A DNA stretch of 64,000 nucleotides from Halothiobacillus sp. (GCA_023255735.1 JAGDVP010000001.1:1-64000); one strand, 5' to 3'; positions 12,501-25,044 are shown, counted from the first letter of the stretch. Notes: generated by a model from the letters alone, not told the origin. Numbers and translations: made by a program.

Positions 12501-12534
12501 CGGCAACCCCCTGGCGGTGAAATCCTGCATTTGA

Positions 12535-12557
12535 GCAATGTTATATTATAACACTCT
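12535..12557 (-). promoter_or_regulatory. Zur-box-like operator upstream of hisI
   Basis: Perfect 7-1-7 palindrome TGTTATA-T-TATAACA (12539-12553); 18/22 positions match the gammaproteobacterial Zur consensus GAAATGTTATANTATAACATTTC (consensus from memory); 35 nt before the hisI ATG. Confidence 0.8.
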
Positions 12558-12570
12558 TATTTGCGGGCAA

Positions 12571-12596
12571 ATAAAAGCCCCGCGGTGGCGAGGCTA
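12571..12596 (-). terminator. Rho-independent terminator of the cytochrome c transcript
   Basis: Minus strand AGCCTCGCCACCGCGGGGCTTTTATTT. Confidence 0.65.
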
Positions 12597-12650
12597 AGTT
12601 TTGCGGCGACGCGCCGTTAGGGTAAAAGCGCCTGCACGGGCGCTCAGCGG

Positions 12651-12950
12651 TTATTTGAACTGAGCAAAATAGGCTGCGACATTCTGCATATCTTCATCGC
12701 TTAAGGCTTTGGCCATCGGTACCATGATGGGATTTGTGCGTGCGCCATCACGGTAGCCTTTAAGGGCATCAATCAGGTATTCGGCGTGCTGACCGGCAAG
12801 GTTCGGGTAGGTTTTAATCACCGAATGGCCTTCTTTACCGTGGCAGGCGAGGCAAACGGCGGCTTTTTTCTCTCCAGCGGCCAAATCGGCGGCAGCGGCG
12901 TTGATGAGGGGGAGCAGACACAGGGTGCAGGTGAGGATGAGTTTTTTCAT
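12651..12950 (-). CDS. Periplasmic class I cytochrome c
   Basis: Signal peptide; CLACH heme motif; NPIMVPMAKALSDEDMQNVAAYFAQ with axial Met. Confidence 0.9.
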   Translation of the reverse strand: MKKLILTCTLCLLPLINAAAADLAAGEKKAAVCLACHGKEGHSVIKTYPNLAGQHAEYLIDALKGYRDGARTNPIMVPMAKALSDEDMQNVAAYFAQFK

Positions 12951-13031
12951 TTTAAATGTTCCTTGTAAATTTAATGACGATGTATGTATCGCCCGAACCC
13001 AGCTGCGCGCCGAGTTGGGCTGTGGGGTGAG

Positions 13032-14264
13032 TTAGCCGTTGTTACGCAGCCAAATCCAAATGCCAACACCCATAAAGGCGGCAACCCACGTGATGGTGGC
13101 GGCCAGCGAGCCCATCCCGAGGCGGGCGACGGTGCTGTCGGCTTGGTAGGGGCCTTGCACTCGTCCGGCTTTGTATACCAAGGTGATGATAAAACCGCCC
13201 ATGAGCCCGCCAACTCCCACGATAGTGAACAAAAACAAGGCAAAAGAGGGCACATCCCAGTGCACTTTGTAATCGAGGACGTTGTAGTTAAATGGCGCCA
13301 TATAGGCCATGCGCAGCACTTCCCGGAAAATGGCCACCAGCCCAGCCATACCAACGCTTAACGTGAGAAGCTTATAGCCTTGGCCGTCAGGATGGGTTCG
13401 GGTAAACCAGAAGGCAGCCGTTAATACCGCAAGATAAATCAGCAGCAGCCAAGTCATGGGGTGAGTCCAGGCGTGAATATCAACTGGTAAATCCGCAAGC
13501 CACCACAGAAACAAAATGATTTGCAGACCCGCGCCAATGAGCGCAATTTTGGAGCCTAGACCCCGCGCAAATGCCAAATACGCGGGCGTACGGTCGGCAC
13601 GCACCTTGAAATAATCGCCATAGGCGATTAAAAATGCGCCGAATACGGTCACGCTCATGGCCATAAAAAAGCCAAAGCGGGGTAATTCGTAGGTGTGGAT
13701 GCGGGCGCCCGACATATCCACCTGGCCGCCCGGTGTGTACCAAGCCACCCACTGTTCCGGGTGCAAGCCTTGATAAGCCAAAATGTGCATGATGAAGCCA
13801 TCAAGCAGGAACATGGCCAAACCGAAAGCGCCCAGCCAAAAAATCCAGCCCGGCGCATGATCGCCATGATTTTTCAAATAAAAGCTGAACCAAGCGAGAT
13901 AGCCGATGGTGAGGGTGAAAATAAAGCCAATGACCCAAGCGGCGGAGAGTAGGTTTGAGGTGTACCACTGCGGATCATAGATCGTTTGGGTAAAGAGCAA
14001 GGGCGCGACCCCCAGTACCACCAATAACGACACACCGACTTTGGCGACTTTGGTTGTGGCCTCGGAAAGTAATTGCCAGTGCGGATCATGGCGGCGAGTG
14101 AAGGCATATAAACCCATTAGCGCTGCGCCTAAGCTGATATTGACAAACAAAATGTGCGGCACCCAAGTGAGCACCATCAACACCTGAAAAATCAGCGGGT
14201 GTGAGGGAATGCCCGTGGGGTCTTGTAGCGTGTGCAGCATGGCTTGTGTGGTTGCGGCATCCAT
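13032..14264 (-). CDS. Multi-pass membrane protein, divergent CydA-like (subunit II of candidate cytochrome complex)
   Basis: PHILFVNISLGAALMGLYAF resembles the CydA N-terminal heme-ligand helix; many TM segments; 1-nt overlap with the upstream gene. Confidence 0.6.
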   Translation of the reverse strand: MDAATTQAMLHTLQDPTGIPSHPLIFQVLMVLTWVPHILFVNISLGAALMGLYAFTRRHDPHWQLLSEATTKVAKVGVSLLVVLGVAPLLFTQTIYDPQWYTSNLLSAAWVIGFIFTLTIGYLAWFSFYLKNHGDHAPGWIFWLGAFGLAMFLLDGFIMHILAYQGLHPEQWVAWYTPGGQVDMSGARIHTYELPRFGFFMAMSVTVFGAFLIAYGDYFKVRADRTPAYLAFARGLGSKIALIGAGLQIILFLWWLADLPVDIHAWTHPMTWLLLIYLAVLTAAFWFTRTHPDGQGYKLLTLSVGMAGLVAIFREVLRMAYMAPFNYNVLDYKVHWDVPSFALFLFTIVGVGGLMGGFIITLVYKAGRVQGPYQADSTVARLGMGSLAATITWVAAFMGVGIWIWLRNNG

Positions 14265-15661
14265 CAGTTAGCTCCTTTTTCGGTTGAGATTGAGGTATTG
14301 GCAGCCACAACCGGCGGTTTACTGGACGAGAGCTGTGCGATATACAAAGCAATCGCGGCGCGTTCATCGGCAGGCAGCGGCATTTTCGGCATATACGGAA
14401 TGAGGCCGTGGTAAAGCGCACCATCTAAATAGGCTTGAATCATTTTGGGCTCATTGGAATGGCCAAAAAGCGCCGGCAGTGGCCGCAGCGCCCCGTTAGG
14501 CTCCAAGCTATGGCAGTTGGCGCACATCATATGGGTGAGCAAATCGCCGGCGCGCAATTCATTCTCTGGGGTAATTTTTCGCAAATCGGCCGGCACGAAA
14601 TAATCGGTTGCTAGTACCCCTTTGGCTTTAATTAGGGGCATATCTGAAACCACACCCTTGCCCGGCACATCGCGCGCGAAGAATTGGTTGGAGTAAATGT
14701 ATTGCCCAGCTACATAGGGCTTGCGCATGGATTCGCGCGAGCGCTCCTCTGGCCACAACCCGAACAAACCAATGGCCAGCGTCATCGCCACGGCAAAGCC
14801 TTGAGGCAAGCGCAGTGGCTTCCACGCGCTGAATACAAAATAAACCACGGTAGCGATGAGCAAGGCGGCAAGTGTGCTGCCATATTTCGGCATCATCTGC
14901 GTTTCCATAATCAGGCGCGCGTTGGGCGGGAGTGTGGCGGTGTACCACATAAACATCACAAACATCAGCGCCATGCCCGCCAGCCCCATTTTGGCAAGAA
15001 AGCGTGTAACTTCGATGCGGGTATCACGATCTTTTAAAGTTGCCGCAATAATGCCGCCCACCGCACCGGCCACCGCAAACATGAAGGCGGTACGAATCCC
15101 TAAATGCGCGAAATAATTCAAATTAAACGCAGCGTCGAAGGTGGAGCCGGTCGAATACCAGCGATCATTGCCCGGCCACATCATGAAACTTAAGATGGGC
15201 ACGATCAGAATCATGGTTGCCCATGAGGCCACCGCGAACGACCACGCAAGTTTCAGATAGGTTTTGTTATCAATCTTGCCTATGAGATACACCATGGCGT
15301 ACACGCCTAACACTTCGACAAAAAAGAACACCCATTCACTGGCCCACAGCCACACAAAATTATGAATCAGGCCACTGATGCCGCGCGGGCTTGCGACCGT
15401 GACCGAATACCAAATGCCAGGCCCTGTGATGGAGCCGACGATGTATGAAAACACCAGCAAAAACATGCCGTATTTTTTTAAATACAGCATAATTTCTGGC
15501 TTGTTCTCGTTGACCGATTTTTGTGCAAGCAAGGCAAATAGCCATGCCGCCCCCACGGAGGTGTGTGATGCCAGCACATGGATTGTGCCGATAATCCCCA
15601 TCACCCATGCCGTTCCAATTCCGGGCACATACCATTGCGGGTATAGCCCCAGCATTTCATT
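14264..15661 (-). CDS. CydA-like membrane cytochrome with C-terminal cytochrome c domain (subunit I)
   Basis: IHVLASHTSVGAAWLFAL, WLWASEWVFFFVEVLGVYAM, YFAHLGIRTAFMFAVAGAVGGIIAATLKDRD CydA-like segments; C-terminal MMCANCHSLEP CXXCH domain. Start inferred at MNEMLGLYPQWYV; the ORF opens at 15697. Confidence 0.65.
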   Translation of the reverse strand, partial: NEMLGLYPQWYVPGIGTAWVMGIIGTIHVLASHTSVGAAWLFALLAQKSVNENKPEIMLYLKKYGMFLLVFSYIVGSITGPGIWYSVTVASPRGISGLIHNFVWLWASEWVFFFVEVLGVYAMVYLIGKIDNKTYLKLAWSFAVASWATMILIVPILSFMMWPGNDRWYSTGSTFDAAFNLNYFAHLGIRTAFMFAVAGAVGGIIAATLKDRDTRIEVTRFLAKMGLAGMALMFVMFMWYTATLPPNARLIMETQMMPKYGSTLAALLIATVVYFVFSAWKPLRLPQGFAVAMTLAIGLFGLWPEERSRESMRKPYVAGQYIYSNQFFARDVPGKGVVSDMPLIKAKGVLATDYFVPADLRKITPENELRAGDLLTHMMCANCHSLEPNGALRPLPALFGHSNEPKMIQAYLDGALYHGLIPYMPKMPLPADERAAIALYIAQLSSSKPPVVAANTSISTEKGAN

Positions 15662-16042
15662 CATAGCGCGCTCCTCTAAGTTTTTGTTATTTAGCATTTT
15701 CTAATGCACAGGCCTTATTGCATGAGGTGTGCCACTTTTAACTCGATGAATTAAAATGCTATTAACTCGTTTTATTGCGCCAAATATCCTGATTTATCCC
15801 AAGGCGTTAAGGCAAAAGCCCTAACGCATGGATTCATCGCCAACGACGGTTCGGTGGCGTGCAAGAGCCGCGCTTTACTCCGTGAAAAGCCCGAACGCTG
15901 CCCGCATGGGTTTGGGGCGGCCAAAGAAATTGGCCAATAAACTTGCGACTTGATGACACCCTCACTAAACTTATGCGTCATTTGATTATCTGTTTTGTCA
16001 CAACGCACAGCGGCAGTGCCCAATACTTCGGAGTAAATACGC

Positions 16043-17179
16043 ATGGCTTGGAACGAACCCGGTGGTGGAAAAGATCAGGATCCTTGGTCTAATCCCCGCC
16101 GCAGCGGCAAACCGCCCAATATTGACGAGGCCATTAACCGCTTACAAAAGAAATTTGGCGGTGCGATGGGCGGCGCAGGCGGTGCTAAAGGCGTTGCCGT
16201 GGTGGGCGCGCTATTGGTTGGCGTTTGGTTGCTCTCGGGTATTTACACCATTGATGCGGGTCAGCGCGGCATTGAGTTGCAGTTTGGTAAATACACCGAC
16301 ACCACAACCGCAGGCCCCCATTGGCATTTGCCGTACCCCGTGGGTTCGGTTATCAAGGTTAATGTCGATGAGTTCCGAGATAAACAGCTCAAAATGTCGG
16401 CGCTTACCAATGATGAAAATATTGTTGAAGTGCGCATTGGTAGCCAGTTTGTTATTTCAGATCCGGTTAAATATCTATTTAACGTGCGCGATCCCGATGG
16501 CACCTTATCGGATGTGATGCAAAGCGCGATTCGTGAGGTGATTGGCGCCAAAAAAATGGATAACGTTTTAACCGATGGCCGCACCGAAATTGCAAGCCTT
16601 GTGCGGGATCGCATGCAGGAGATGTTAAGCGGCTACGATACCGGGCTTAAAGTGCAATCGGTCAATTTGCAAGATGTGCAACCCCCTGAAGCGGTGCAGC
16701 CCGCCTTTGAAGATGCAATCCGCGCGCGGGAAGATGAGCAGCGGTACATCAGTGAAGCCTCTGCTTACTCCAACAAAATCATTCCGCAAGCGCGGGGCGA
16801 GGCGGCTCAAATTGATGAGCAAGCTAAAGGTTATGAATCTAAAGTCACCAACCTTGCCTTAGGGGAAGCATCTAAGTTCACCCAGCTTTTAAAATCCTAC
16901 CAAATGGCGCCCGATTTAACCCGCGAGCGCATGTACCTTGATACGGTGGCCGGCGTGTTGGCAAAAAATAAGAGCGTTGTGATTGATTCAGGCCAATCGA
17001 GCAATGTGTTTTATTTGCCCTTGGGTGGCGATCAGCGATCTACGCCTGCAACAAAAGCACCGCTTGATCCGCTGTCTTTGCCTTTGCCCGCCGTGCCTAG
17101 CTTATCGGATGCAACCGGCACGCGCGGTAGTGTAACGAGCGATAACCGCAGTGATTTACGCACGAGGAAGGCCCCATGA
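16043..17179 (+). CDS. hflK: FtsH protease modulator HflK
   Basis: MAWNEPGGGKDQDPWS, SPFH domain, DVQPPEAVQPAFEDAIRAREDEQR. Confidence 0.95.
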   Translation: MAWNEPGGGKDQDPWSNPRRSGKPPNIDEAINRLQKKFGGAMGGAGGAKGVAVVGALLVGVWLLSGIYTIDAGQRGIELQFGKYTDTTTAGPHWHLPYPVGSVIKVNVDEFRDKQLKMSALTNDENIVEVRIGSQFVISDPVKYLFNVRDPDGTLSDVMQSAIREVIGAKKMDNVLTDGRTEIASLVRDRMQEMLSGYDTGLKVQSVNLQDVQPPEAVQPAFEDAIRAREDEQRYISEASAYSNKIIPQARGEAAQIDEQAKGYESKVTNLALGEASKFTQLLKSYQMAPDLTRERMYLDTVAGVLAKNKSVVIDSGQSSNVFYLPLGGDQRSTPATKAPLDPLSLPLPAVPSLSDATGTRGSVTSDNRSDLRTRKAP

Positions 17180-18057
17180 ACCTAATTAATCGGGTAGTTT
17201 TGCCAGTTATCGCGTTAGTTTTTTTTCTGCTTACCACCGCGACCTTTCAGGTGAAACAGTATCAAACCGCGCTGGAATTCCGTCTGGGTGAAATTATAAA
17301 AGATGATTTTAATCCCGGCTTGCATTTCAAGTTGCCCTTTATTAACACGGTCAAGTTATTTGATAAACGGGTGTTAACCATGACCTCGCAGCCGGAGCGG
17401 TTTCTCACCAGCGAGAAGAAAAATCTGGTGGTGGACTACTACATCAAATGGCAGATTATAAATGCCGCAGATTTTTATAAAGCGACCCGGGGTGATGAGC
17501 GCATTGCGATGAATCGCATGGATCAAATCGTGCGGGATGCGATGAAGAGCCAAATTTCGAGTCGCACCGTAAATGAAGTGGTGTCGGGTGATCGAGATCA
17601 GTTTATGCGCAACGTGATTGAAACCACCAACCGCGATATGCAAGGTTTGGGGATTAAAATTAGCGATGTGCGCATCATGCAAATTGAGCTGCCACAAGAA
17701 GTGCGCAAATCGGTGTATGCACGGATGGAAAAAGAGCGGTTTGCCGTGGCCCAATCCATTCGTTCGCGCGGTGAGGAGCAAGCTAAAAAAATCACGGCTG
17801 ATGCTGATCGGCAGCGCGATGTCATTTTGGCTGAAGCTAATCGACAAGCGGCCGAGATTCGGGGCGCGGGTGATGCCGCCGCGGCGGCTACGTACGCCCA
17901 AGCGTATGGTCAAGACCCTAAATTCTTCGAATTTTATCGCAGCTTAGATGCGTACAAGCAGGCCTTTGATCAAGGCGGCAGCACGTTCGTGATGAATCCG
18001 GACAGCCCTTTTTTCCGCTATTTCCGCGCACCGAGCGATGCCAGTAGCAAACCATAA
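17176..18057 (+). CDS. hflC: FtsH protease modulator HflC
   Basis: SPFH domain; YARMEKERFAVAQSIRSRGEEQA; 4-nt overlap with hflK. Confidence 0.95.
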   Translation: MNLINRVVLPVIALVFFLLTTATFQVKQYQTALEFRLGEIIKDDFNPGLHFKLPFINTVKLFDKRVLTMTSQPERFLTSEKKNLVVDYYIKWQIINAADFYKATRGDERIAMNRMDQIVRDAMKSQISSRTVNEVVSGDRDQFMRNVIETTNRDMQGLGIKISDVRIMQIELPQEVRKSVYARMEKERFAVAQSIRSRGEEQAKKITADADRQRDVILAEANRQAAEIRGAGDAAAAATYAQAYGQDPKFFEFYRSLDAYKQAFDQGGSTFVMNPDSPFFRYFRAPSDASSKP

Positions 18058-18082
18058 AACCCTGTGGGCGCGGAGTTGAGCC

Positions 18083-18268
18083 ATGGATGGTCAGTGGCTC
18101 AAAGTGCTGGGGTTAGTGCTAATTATTGAAGCAATGCTCCCATTTATTAGCCCCAAAGGCTATCGCCAAGCCATGCTGCAGATGGCACAAACACCCGATA
18201 AAACATTGCGCAGTTTGGCATTGGTGGCGCTTTGTGTGGGGGCGGCGCTCGTTTATTTCGCGCGCTAA
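18083..18268 (+). CDS. DUF2065 (YjeT-like) small membrane protein
   Basis: 61 aa, two TM segments, LVLIIEAMLPFISPKGYR; conserved position between hflC and hisZ/purA. Confidence 0.85.
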   Translation: MDGQWLKVLGLVLIIEAMLPFISPKGYRQAMLQMAQTPDKTLRSLALVALCVGAALVYFAR

Positions 18269-18407
18269 GAGGCAATGATTTTATCCAAGCGCGCCAATGG
18301 GTGCGTCTTGGATTTTTTGTGGCGGGCGTTGTAGCGCCGCTCAATTTAAACCCGGCTTAATTAGCCAAGCTTGCCCGCAATTTCGGGTTTGGAATTTAGG
18401 AAAATAT

Positions 18408-20895
<2,488 letters not shown>

Positions 20896-21068
20896 GTCGA
20901 TGGCCGGCCTGATTTGCCTCAGCCGGCACACTAATTTAGGTCTTTTTTCACGCAATACTTTATTTTTTTGAAAACTTAAGTAAAATCATGCGCCTTGAAT
21001 TTTGAAAGGCGCGGTGGGTTTTACTTAACGTAAAATGATCTGCACCGAAACACAGGATAAATTGACTC

Positions 21069-21329
21069 ATGGTATCAATCCGTTTAGCCCGCACTGGCGC
21101 CAAAAAGCGCCCGTTCTATCATTTAGTTGTGACCGATAAGCGTATTGCGCGTGATAGCGGTGCGTACATTGAGCGCGTCGGATTTTTTAATCCGGTTGCT
21201 CGTGGCGCCGAAGTGCGTTTGCAAATTAACACCGAGCGTTTGCAGCACTGGGTGAACCAAGGAGCGCAGCCGAGCGACCGTGTTGCCGCCTTGATGCGTG
21301 AAAGCAGCAAGCAAGCCGTTGCGGTTTAA
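21069..21329 (+). CDS. rpsP: 30S ribosomal protein S16
   Basis: [42 protein letters not shown]. Confidence 0.97.
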   Translation: MVSIRLARTGAKKRPFYHLVVTDKRIARDSGAYIERVGFFNPVARGAEVRLQINTERLQHWVNQGAQPSDRVAALMRESSKQAVAV

Positions 21330-21335
21330 GTTATT

Positions 21336-21893
21336 GTGAAAACCCCGCCCAATCCTGCCGAATCGGTAGTGGTCGGAACCTTTGGGCGTGCGTTTGGGAT
21401 TAAAGGCTGGTGCTGGATTACCTCCTACACACGGCCTATTGAAGGCATTACCCAGTATCGAACATGGTTTGTTGCACCCCCGGCAGATGAGGCTAAATCG
21501 CCTGACTCGTTGCGCGGCGATTGGCTGAAAGTGAGTGCTTTTGCTAATCAAAGTCATGGTCTGGTCGCCAAATTGTCGGGCGTCGATAACCGGACTCAAG
21601 CTGAGGCGCTTACTGGGTTTCAAATTTGGGTGCCGGCACAGGCCATCCCTAAGGCTGCGGAAGGTGAATATTACTGGCGCGACTTGATCGGTTGCCAAGT
21701 AGTTCATGTGTCGGGTCAAGTATTTGGTACGGTGCACGAGTTAATTGAAACGGGCGCAAATGATGTACTGGTTGTGCAAAGTACCGATGGGGAAAAGCGC
21801 GAGCGACTCATTCCCTTTATCCCGGATGCCGTTTTGGTTTCGATTGATCTCACACATCGTGTGATTACCGTCGATTGGGATCCGGAATTTTAG
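21336..21893 (+). CDS. rimM: 16S rRNA processing protein RimM (GTG start)
   Basis: VVVGTFGRAFGIKGWCWITSYT; between rpsP and trmD. Confidence 0.93.
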   Translation: MKTPPNPAESVVVGTFGRAFGIKGWCWITSYTRPIEGITQYRTWFVAPPADEAKSPDSLRGDWLKVSAFANQSHGLVAKLSGVDNRTQAEALTGFQIWVPAQAIPKAAEGEYYWRDLIGCQVVHVSGQVFGTVHELIETGANDVLVVQSTDGEKRERLIPFIPDAVLVSIDLTHRVITVDWDPEF

Positions 21894-21917
21894 GTTGCAA
21901 GCTTCGTTGCGTGCGTT

Positions 21918-22688
21918 ATGAACATTGTGGTTGTAACGCTGTTCCCTGAGCTGGTTGAGGCGGTTGGCATGAGCGGTATACCGCGGGTGGCGATTGAGCA
22001 AGGCGCTCTGGCGCTCAGTTGCGTATCGCCGCGTGATTTTGCGACTAATCGCCATCGCACGGTGGATGATCGCCCGTTCGGTGGCGGGCCTGGCATGTTG
22101 ATGATCGCTGAGACCTTGTCTCAATCGATTGAGTCTGCGAAAGCGACCGCGCCCGATGCGCCCGTGGTGTTAATGTCGCCACAGGGCGCGCGATTGAATC
22201 GGCAAAAAGTTCAGGCATTGGCGGCACTGCCGGATTTAATTTTGGTGTGCGGCCGTTATGAAGGCATTGATCAGCGGGTTGTCGATGCGTTGATTGATGA
22301 GCAAGTGTCGATTGGTGATTACGTGTTATCGGGGGGGGAGCTCGGCGCTATGGTGGTGATTGATGCCATCGCGCGGCGATTGCCGGGGGTGTTGGGTGAT
22401 GCACAATCGGTAGTGCAAGATTCCTTTGAAACGGATTTGCTCGATCACCCCCATTACACGCGCCCCCTGCGGTGGCAGGGGGCTGATGTGCCGATGGTGC
22501 TGAGATCGGGGAATCACCGCGCCATTGATGAGTGGCGCTGGCAGCAACGGTTATCGGGTACGGCGCGCGCAAGGCCGGATCTTTTTTATGAGCCCGGGCT
22601 TGATGATCAAGCCCGGGCATTATTGACGGCAGAATGGCAGCATGCTGCCGAAACGATTGAAAAGTTAGGTAGGTTAAGTGATGAGTAA
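21918..22688 (+). CDS. trmD: tRNA (guanine-N1)-methyltransferase TrmD
   Basis: [39 protein letters not shown]. Confidence 0.97.
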   Translation: MNIVVVTLFPELVEAVGMSGIPRVAIEQGALALSCVSPRDFATNRHRTVDDRPFGGGPGMLMIAETLSQSIESAKATAPDAPVVLMSPQGARLNRQKVQALAALPDLILVCGRYEGIDQRVVDALIDEQVSIGDYVLSGGELGAMVVIDAIARRLPGVLGDAQSVVQDSFETDLLDHPHYTRPLRWQGADVPMVLRSGNHRAIDEWRWQQRLSGTARARPDLFYEPGLDDQARALLTAEWQHAAETIEKLGRLSDE

Positions 22689-23028
22689 GATCATTCAAGC
22701 GCTCGAAGCTGAGCAAATGAACCGCGCTATTCCGGTCTTCGGTCCGGGCGACACGGTGGTTGTCCAAGTTAAAGTAAAAGAGGGTGACCGGGAGCGCCTG
22801 CAGGCCTTTGAAGGAGTTGTTATCGCCAAGCGTAATCGGGGTATCAACTCGGCCTTTACGGTGCGCAAAATCTCAAATGGTGAAGGTTTGGAGCGTGTGT
22901 TCCAAACGTATAGCACCGCGATTGGTTCAATCGAAGTGAAGCGTCGGGGTGATGTTCGTCGTGCCAAGCTGTACTTCTTGCGTGGCCTAACCGGCAAGAA
23001 AGCACGTATTCGCGAAAAATTGAGTTAA
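22681..23028 (+). CDS. rplS: 50S ribosomal protein L19
   Basis: [46 protein letters not shown]. Confidence 0.97.
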   Translation: MSKIIQALEAEQMNRAIPVFGPGDTVVVQVKVKEGDRERLQAFEGVVIAKRNRGINSAFTVRKISNGEGLERVFQTYSTAIGSIEVKRRGDVRRAKLYFLRGLTGKKARIREKLS

Positions 23029-23092
23029 TTTTATTATTGTGAGTCGGTTGATGCTGATTTTTACGATCAATTAAACCGCAACCCTTGAAAAA

Positions 23093-23128
23093 GCCCCGTG
23101 TGTCCATAAGACGCATGGGGTTTTTTTT
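23093..23128 (+). terminator. Rho-independent terminator of rpsP-rimM-trmD-rplS
   Basis: GCCCCGTGTGTCCATAAGACGCATGGGGTTTTTTTT (stem with G-U pairs). Confidence 0.8.
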
Positions 23129-23160
23129 GACTTTATTTTTACAAGGGAGGCGCAAGCGCT

Positions 23161-25044
23161 ATGAGTCAGCCAGAAATTCGAGGGTTCCAAACCGAGGTTA
23201 AGGAGCTGCTGCAGCTCATGATCCATTCGTTGTATTCCAATCCTGAAATTTTTCTTCGGGAATTAGTTTCCAACGCGTCGGATGCCTGCGATAAATTGCG
23301 TTTCGAAGCAGTATCGGACGATGCGCTGTATGAAGGCGATGAAACCTTACGCATCCGGGTGAGTTTTGATGCGGCGGCCAAAACAGTCACGATTAGCGAT
23401 AACGGTATCGGTATGAATCGCGATGAAGTGATTGACAATATCGGCACAATTGCGCGTTCAGGCACCAAAGCCTTCATTCAAAAATTAGGGCAGGATCAAG
23501 CCAAAGATTTGTCGCAAATTGGCCAATTTGGTGTGGGATTTTACTCGGCTTTCATTGTCGCAGAAGAGGTCGTTTTAACGACGCGCCGAGCGGGCATGGG
23601 CGCAGAGCACGGGGTACGCTGGACGTCACGCGGTGAAGGTGAGTACACCTTAGAAACCGTTGAATCTACCGAGCGTGGTACAAGCATCGTTTTAAAACTG
23701 CGCGAAGATCATGTCGATTTTGCCGATGATTGGCGCCTGCGCTCAGTGATTCGAAAATACTCCGATCACATCACCTTCCCCATCGAAATGGTCAAGGCGG
23801 CGAGCCCGACATCCGACGAGGACGAAGCCACCGCCCCCGAGTTGCCCACTTGGGAGCGCATTAACGATGCCACCGCGTTGTGGGTACGACCAAAATCTGC
23901 TATCAGTGATGAAGAATACACGGAATTTTATAAGCACGTGGGGCATGATTGGGAGGCGCCATTGGCCTGGTCGCATAATCGGGTTGAGGGTAAAACAGAG
24001 TATACCTCCTTGCTTTACATCCCCGCGCGCGCGCCATTTGATTTGTGGGATCGTGAAACCAAGCAAGGCATTAAACTGTATGTGAAGCGCGTGTTCATTA
24101 TGGATGACGCCGAAAAGCTCATGCCGCGCTATTTGCGTTTTGTGCGCGGGGTGATTGATTCAGCCGATTTACCTTTGAACGTATCGCGCGAAATTCTGCA
24201 ATCCAACCGGGTGCTTGACACTATTCGCCAAGGCTCCGTCAAGCGTATTCTCGGCATGTTAGAGCAAATGGCTTTGAACGAGCCCGAAAAATACGCCAAA
24301 TTCTGGGGTACCTTTGGCCAAGTGTTAAAAGAGGGTGTGGGTGAAGATTTTGCCAACCGTGAACAAATTGCGGGCTTGTTGCGGTTTGCTTCAACGCACA
24401 CCGGCAACGATACGCCATCGGTGAGCTTGAAAGATGCGATTGATCGGTTGCCTGAAGGTCAGGATGAGATTTATTACATCATTGCCGATTCGTATGCCGC
24501 AGCTTTGGCATCGCCGCATTTGGAGATTTTCCGCAAAAAAGGCATCGAAGTGTTGTTGCTGTCGGATCGGATTGATGAGTGGCTCATGTCTCAACTCACT
24601 GAGTTTTCTGGCAAAAAACTAAAATCGGTGACACGCGCCGAAGTGTCGGTTGATGACACCGAAGAAGACACCACCCCAGATGCCAAAGAAACTCAAAGCG
24701 CCTTGGTTGAGCGCTTGAAGAGTGTGTTGGCCGCCTTGGTGGATGATGTGCGTGTCTCAAAACGTTTGGTTGATTCACCCGCGTGTTTAGTCACCACGGA
24801 AGAAGAAATGAGCCTGCACTTGCAGCGCTTGCTTAAAGAAGCCGGCCAGGCGGCACCCACGGTTAAGCCGATTCTAGAAATTAACCCGCAGCACCCCTTG
24901 TTGCAGCGGGCTGCGGCGGAATCCGATGCGGCGCGCTTTGAAGATATTGCCCGGGTGTTGCTCGGGCAAGCGACTTTGGCCGAAGGCGGTCATTTAACTG
25001 ATTCAGCCGATTTTGTGCTGCGGCTCAATCGCTTGCTGGTCTAA
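23161..25044 (+). CDS. htpG: Chaperone HtpG (Hsp90)
   Basis: [54 protein letters not shown]. Confidence 0.97.
   Translation: MSQPEIRGFQTEVKELLQLMIHSLYSNPEIFLRELVSNASDACDKLRFEAVSDDALYEGDETLRIRVSFDAAAKTVTISDNGIGMNRDEVIDNIGTIARSGTKAFIQKLGQDQAKDLSQIGQFGVGFYSAFIVAEEVVLTTRRAGMGAEHGVRWTSRGEGEYTLETVESTERGTSIVLKLREDHVDFADDWRLRSVIRKYSDHITFPIEMVKAASPTSDEDEATAPELPTWERINDATALWVRPKSAISDEEYTEFYKHVGHDWEAPLAWSHNRVEGKTEYTSLLYIPARAPFDLWDRETKQGIKLYVKRVFIMDDAEKLMPRYLRFVRGVIDSADLPLNVSREILQSNRVLDTIRQGSVKRILGMLEQMALNEPEKYAKFWGTFGQVLKEGVGEDFANREQIAGLLRFASTHTGNDTPSVSLKDAIDRLPEGQDEIYYIIADSYAAALASPHLEIFRKKGIEVLLLSDRIDEWLMSQLTEFSGKKLKSVTRAEVSVDDTEEDTTPDAKETQSALVERLKSVLAALVDDVRVSKRLVDSPACLVTTEEEMSLHLQRLLKEAGQAAPTVKPILEINPQHPLLQRAAAESDAARFEDIARVLLGQATLAEGGHLTDSADFVLRLNRLLV

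Noticed and set aside
12971-13361. Antisense and overlapping ORFs around the cytochrome membrane subunit
   Set aside because: Out-of-frame shadows of the 410-aa CDS at 13032-14264.
15772-16044. 90-aa minus ORF upstream of hflK
   Set aside because: Overlaps the hflK promoter/start region, no motif, no SD; more likely regulatory intergenic DNA.
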